Origin: CAYVUV01 sp964455095 | GTDB lineage: Bacteria; Desulfobacterota; Binatia; HRBIN30; CADEER01 | Length of the DNA: 18,406 bases | Assembly: GCA_964455095.1 (NCBI GenBank) | Contig: CAYVUV010000209.1 | Location: forward strand, 1-18,406 | Direction: 5' to 3' | Shown here: in pieces, positions 15,166 through 18,406 of the stretch | Layout: each line of letters opens with the position of its first letter | Numbering within the stretch: position 1 is the stretch's first letter | The notes under the pieces: model-generated | Seen by the model: the letters and a program-made list of their open reading frames with translations, nothing else | The model's database searches: none | Told to the model about the DNA's origin: nothing | Program-made: the position numbers and the translations under genes

Positions 15166-16818
15166 TCAGGCCGCCGCGTCGCGGCCGGTGGGTTCGGGAC
15201 CAAAGGCGGGCCGGCGGGCGAGCGCCGCCATCCAGCGGCAGATGTTCGGCAACGGGTCGGCCTCGATGGGAATTCCCAGTGCCGGGAACATTTCAAGGCG
15301 CGAGAAACAGGCGATGTCGGCGATGCTCACCGCGTCGCCGACCAACACAGCGCGGTCCGCCAGCGCCTGCTCCAGACGCGCCAGCTTGCGCCCCAGTTCC
15401 TCGCGCAGCAACTTCTCATCTGCCTCTGGTAACGCCGCGGCACCTCGCCCGTCGGCTCGCAGCTGTGGTCCGACGACGGCATGGAGCCACAGTGGCCGCC
15501 ACTCCTTGTGCAGCGCCTGGTCCCAGGCAACCCACATCTTCGCCTGCGCGCGCGCATAGGCATCGCGCGGGAACAGGCTCGGCCGGCCGGCGCTCGCAAA
15601 CATGTCGTCGAGATACTCGCCGATCAGGGCGGAGTCGCAGAGCACGCGCGCGCCGTGCACCAGCACCGGCACCTCGCCGCTCGGGTTGAGCGAAGTGAAC
15701 GGCGGCCGCTTGTGCTCCAGGCGCGTCAGGTCCACCGCCCGCGCCGTCCAGCTCAGCCCCATCTCGCGCAGCAGGATGCGCACGCGCCGGCACGACGGCG
15801 ACCACGGCGAGTCGTACAGCGTCAGCGGCTCGGGGTGGGGTGCCGCTGCCGGCCGCGCGCGACCGGCGGCGATGTAGGTCCCGCTGTACGCGGGCGGTTC
15901 GGCGCGCCGCGCCACCTGCTTCTTCGCCTGGGCGACGTCGTCGCCGCGCGCCGTCATGCGGGTAAAGAACCAGCGCGCCGCGCGCACGCGCAGGCGCTCG
16001 CTCGGGCTCCAGCTCTGCGGCGGCCGTTTCAGCCGCGCGGCGATCCATGGCACGACGCCGGTGCGGCTGAGCGACTGCATGCCGCGGTCGGAGCTGAACA
16101 AGCTCTGCGCAAAGGACGGCCGCTGTTCGAGCCGCGCCATCCAGGCCGCGACGTTGGGAAACCGATCCGCCGCAATCGGCAGCTGCACGTACGGATACAT
16201 GCGCAGGCGCGGAAAGAGCGAGATCTCGGCTTGCGTGAAGCGGTCGCCGACCAGGAACTGCTTGCCGGCCAGCGCGCGTTCGAGCAACGCGACGCGCTCG
16301 TACAACCGCTCGGCGCAGGCCGCCTCTTCGTCCGGTGTCAGCACCGCCAGGCTCCAGACCTTGCGCTCCCACTCGAGGTCGAACGGGTTGGTCGTCGAGC
16401 GCCGCGCGATCGCCAGGGCTTCGTCCAGCGTGCGCGTCAGGCGCACGATCGGCCCGAGCAGGCGCTGGTACATCAGCGGCCGGTAGTCCTTGGCCAGCGA
16501 CAGCTCGAAGGCCTGCCACGCCTTCACCTGGGCGCGCTCCCAGGCGTCGTCCGGATAGAGGCGCACATCGGGCAGCACGTCGTCGAGGTATTCGGTGATG
16601 ACGTTCGACTCGTACAGCACCCGCTCGCCGTGCGTCAGCGTCGGCACGACCCCGTTCGGGTTGAGGCGCAGGTACGCCGGGTCTTTCTGCTCCAAACGCG
16701 ACAGGTCGACCAACACCGTGCGGTATGGGTGTCCCTTCTCGATCAGGGTGATGCGCACCCGCCGCGCACAGGGCGAGCCGGGAAAGTCGTAGAGGGTGAT
16801 GGGGGGTGCGTCGGCCAT
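15166..16818 (-). CDS. Tandem double-GST fusion protein
   Basis: The 550-residue protein contains two complete glutathione S-transferase-like modules. Module 1 (about 6-240) has LYDFPGSPCARRVRI with Cys17, cis-proline Pro59 in NPNGVVPTL, the glutathione-contacting Glu70-Ser71, and an alpha-helical half ending in FLVGDRFTQAEISLFPRL. Module 2 (about 331-545) has LYDSPWSPSCRRVRI with Cys343, cis-proline Pro384 in NPSGEVPVL, Asp395-Ser396, and VLVGDAVSIADIACFSRL. A linker of roughly 90 residues, rich in Arg, Ala and Pro, joins them. Ordinary GSTs have 200-230 residues and dimerise, so this may be a covalent pseudo-dimer. The gene lies 6 nt after the FAH-family gene, so it is almost surely cotranscribed. 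A role in glutathione-dependent isomerisation, as for maleylpyruvate or maleylacetoacetate isomerases, or in detoxification is inferred from context. Confidence 0.88.
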   Translation of the reverse strand: MADAPPITLYDFPGSPCARRVRITLIEKGHPYRTVLVDLSRLEQKDPAYLRLNPNGVVPTLTHGERVLYESNVITEYLDDVLPDVRLYPDDAWERAQVKAWQAFELSLAKDYRPLMYQRLLGPIVRLTRTLDEALAIARRSTTNPFDLEWERKVWSLAVLTPDEEAACAERLYERVALLERALAGKQFLVGDRFTQAEISLFPRLRMYPYVQLPIAADRFPNVAAWMARLEQRPSFAQSLFSSDRGMQSLSRTGVVPWIAARLKRPPQSWSPSERLRVRAARWFFTRMTARGDDVAQAKKQVARRAEPPAYSGTYIAAGRARPAAAPHPEPLTLYDSPWSPSCRRVRILLREMGLSWTARAVDLTRLEHKRPPFTSLNPSGEVPVLVHGARVLCDSALIGEYLDDMFASAGRPSLFPRDAYARAQAKMWVAWDQALHKEWRPLWLHAVVGPQLRADGRGAAALPEADEKLLREELGRKLARLEQALADRAVLVGDAVSIADIACFSRLEMFPALGIPIEADPLPNICRWMAALARRPAFGPEPTGRDAAA

Positions 16819-16824
16819 GCCCGT

Positions 16825-17778
16825 TCACGCGGCGACGATGCGGTTCTCCTGCACGCCGAGATCGATCTGGCCGTCGTCGGTGCGGATGGTGGCGCGGATC
16901 CGGTCGCCGGGCTTGAGGTAGCGCGAATTCTGGCGGCCCATTTTGACGAAGTTGGCCCACTTGACGCGCTCGGGCAGCAGGCTGCCGATCAGCATGATTG
17001 TCTTGCCCGGCGCGCGCGCGGCACATCCGGCCGGGGTGCCGGTGGCGAGCAGGTCGCCGGGGAAGACGTCCTGCACCTGCGCCAACTCCGCCAGCGTCGG
17101 CACTGGCTTGAAGACCATCTCGGCGGCGAGGCTGTTCTGCCGCTCCTCGCCGTTCACCGACAGCGACAAGCGCAGCGCGTCGAAGCGCGCCAGGTCGGCC
17201 GCGTCGACCAGGGTCAGGTAGGGCCCGACGGGGCCGAAGGTGCGATAGCTCTTCCCTTTGTAGAACTGCGACTGCGGCAGCTGCACATCGCGCGCGCTGA
17301 CGTCGTTGACGACGACCAGCGCCGCGACGAAGTCGTGCAGGTTCGCCGCCGTGACCTCGATGGGTGCGGTGATTTCCCGCCCGAACACCAGACCGATCTC
17401 GATCTCGTAATCGAGCAGCTCGACGTGGCGCGGGCGCACGATGTCGCTGTGCGCCGGCACGATGCACGACGACGCCTTGCGGAACAGGATGTTGTAGGGC
17501 TGTTGGTCGGGATCGATGCCCGACTCGCGCATGTGGCTGCGGTAGTTGATCGCCTGGCAGATGAACTGCTGATTGCGCGTCACCGGGCTCAGCACTTCGA
17601 CGGCGCTGATCTCGAGCGTCGCACTCGACGCCCCGAGCGTGCGCGCCCGCGCCGCGCCGTCGCGGACGAAATCGCCGGTGGTCTGATAGGTGCCGGGAAC
17701 GGGAGCGATGCGCCCGTCGCGCACAACACCCCACGCCGTCTGGCCGCCGTGCCGGTAGTGGAGGACGTTCACCGCCAT
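16825..17778 (-). CDS. Fumarylacetoacetate hydrolase (FAH) family protein
   Basis: The 317-residue protein shows the FAH C-terminal catalytic fold. The metal ligands are Glu125 and Glu127 (DYEIEIGLVFG) and Asp159 (VVVNDVSARD). The 32-residue spacing from the second glutamate to the aspartate matches human FAH (Glu201 to Asp233). The NYRSHMRE segment (78-85) carries the candidate catalytic His81 and Glu85. Further motifs are a GKSYRTFGPVGPYL loop, PGDLLATGTPAGC and a C-terminal LKPGDRIRATI. Family members hydrolyse C-C bonds in fumarylpyruvate or fumarylacetoacetate, or hydrate or decarboxylate oxo-dienoates after ring cleavage. The upstream extradiol-type enzyme and downstream GST support such a role. 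AGGGGGA about eight bases before ATG 17778 supports the start. It follows the VOC gene by 28 nt. Confidence 0.92.
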   Translation of the reverse strand: MAVNVLHYRHGGQTAWGVVRDGRIAPVPGTYQTTGDFVRDGAARARTLGASSATLEISAVEVLSPVTRNQQFICQAINYRSHMRESGIDPDQQPYNILFRKASSCIVPAHSDIVRPRHVELLDYEIEIGLVFGREITAPIEVTAANLHDFVAALVVVNDVSARDVQLPQSQFYKGKSYRTFGPVGPYLTLVDAADLARFDALRLSLSVNGEERQNSLAAEMVFKPVPTLAELAQVQDVFPGDLLATGTPAGCAARAPGKTIMLIGSLLPERVKWANFVKMGRQNSRYLKPGDRIRATIRTDDGQIDLGVQENRIVAA

Positions 17779-17806
17779 CGCCGCGTTCCCCCTTTGTGCG
17801 CGGCGC

Positions 17807-18406
17807 TCAGCGCGCCAGCGCTTCCTTCATCGCCTTCAGCTTGCGCAGGCTGAGGTCTTCACTGTGGCGCAGCGCCGACATGAGCTGCATGAGCTTCTGC
17901 GGCGACAGCGAGGCGTCGATGAAATCGCCCGGCAGCGCCGGGCCCCACTGCGCCAGCGACTGGCGGCCGAAGGCGCTGGTAGCAGTGGGCACGCTGGCGT
18001 CGAACAGGTCGCCGTCGGCGAAGTGCTCGACCATCATGCCGTCGGGGTCGCGCCAGTAGTCGAAGATCTGACTGCCGAGGATGTGCCGGCCGATGCCCCA
18101 GGCATGCTTCCAGCCGCGCGCCTGCAGATAGGCACCGCCGGCGCCGACGGCGTCGAGATCCTGCACCTCGAACGCCGCGTGCTCGAAGCTGTCGGCGGGT
18201 CCGGCGCCGAGGGCGATAGTGTGGTGGTCGGCCGGCGTCGCGCCGCGGTCGCAGCGGATGAAGGCGATGACCGGCCCGCCCTGCGGAAGGTGCTCGAGGA
18301 CCTGGTAGTCCGACACGATGAGGCCGAAGGTGCGCAGCAGCCAGAGCAGCATGCGCGAGTGATGCGGGGTCTGCATCACGCAGTGCCCGAGGCGCAGCAC
18401 CTCGGC
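17807..18406 (-). CDS. VOC-family extradiol-type ring-cleavage dioxygenase (5' end outside window)
   Basis: This gene runs off the right edge; the visible part codes for about 200 C-terminal residues and the frame is open to 18406. It matches the catalytic C-terminal domain of type I extradiol dioxygenases such as catechol 2,3- or 2,3-dihydroxybiphenyl 1,2-dioxygenase. The first iron ligand is the histidine in RLGHCVMQTP. The second is in SFEHAAFEV, 68 residues later. The carboxylate is the glutamate in GMMVEHF, 51 residues after that. DYWRDPDGMMVEH is the classic VOC end motif. A C-terminal tail of about 70 residues (APQ/LSPQKLMQLM region) extends past the domain. It is the first visible gene of the VOC-FAH-GST run and would supply the ring-cleaved product for the FAH enzyme. 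The substrate is unknown. Confidence 0.87.
   Translation of the reverse strand, partial: AEVLRLGHCVMQTPHHSRMLLWLLRTFGLIVSDYQVLEHLPQGGPVIAFIRCDRGATPADHHTIALGAGPADSFEHAAFEVQDLDAVGAGGAYLQARGWKHAWGIGRHILGSQIFDYWRDPDGMMVEHFADGDLFDASVPTATSAFGRQSLAQWGPALPGDFIDASLSPQKLMQLMSALRHSEDLSLRKLKAMKEALAR

Noticed and set aside
15481..17853. Long plus-strand open frame opposite the GST and FAH genes
   Set aside because: It is antisense to genes with intact catalytic motifs and has no recognisable domain.

Overview
The window is GC-rich, densely packed bacterial chromosome. The gene mix (luciferase-like LLM oxidoreductase, VOC extradiol-type dioxygenase, FAH hydrolase, fused GST, DrrA/YbhF-type exporter, B12-type radical SAM protein) fits a soil or sediment bacterium of the deltaproteobacterial/Binatota kind. 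That placement is an inference from gene content and base composition; there is no rRNA or tRNA to confirm it. I see no CRISPR array, insertion sequence, integrase or phage gene.

Region 1 (1-7257) looks like cell-surface, lipid or glycan chemistry. In order it holds: an apparently 5'-truncated GT-C-type membrane glycosyltransferase (+), a class I methyltransferase with an N-terminal zinc ribbon (+), an aspartyl/asparaginyl beta-hydroxylase-type oxygenase (+), a large polytopic membrane protein on the opposite strand (-), a B12-binding-type radical SAM protein (+) and a family 2 glycosyltransferase (+). The membrane protein and the radical SAM gene diverge from a 207-nt region that carries a good -35 box for the membrane protein.

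Region 2 (7463-12668) is a five-gene export operon on the + strand: HlyD-type adaptor, two separate ABC ATPases and two ABC-2 permeases. It has the order and motif pattern of the YbhG-YbhF-YbhS-YbhR system, with YbhF split into two proteins. The two ATPases carry complementary defects that fall in the same composite nucleotide-binding site.

Region 3 (12673-18406) is entirely on the - strand. Read in the direction of transcription it holds a VOC extradiol-type dioxygenase (cut by the right edge), an FAH-family hydrolase, a 550-residue protein made of two tandem GST modules, a membrane-anchored SGNH/GDSL-type protein and an LLM flavin-dependent oxidoreductase. The first three are closely spaced and probably form an aromatic-ring catabolism operon.

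Three unrelated families of hairpin-forming repeats sit at gene borders: G/C-tract palindromes (1-99 and 1739-1873), a hexamer-based inverted repeat (7302-7392) and a CTTCGCG-based inverted repeat (13797-13864). The last three of these four loci separate co-directional neighbours. The two convergent gene pairs have essentially no spacer. The points most worth a second look are the asymmetric ATPase pair, the apparent short in-frame deletion just after the radical SAM cysteine motif, the tandem GST fusion, and the repeat-flanked glycosyltransferase remnant.
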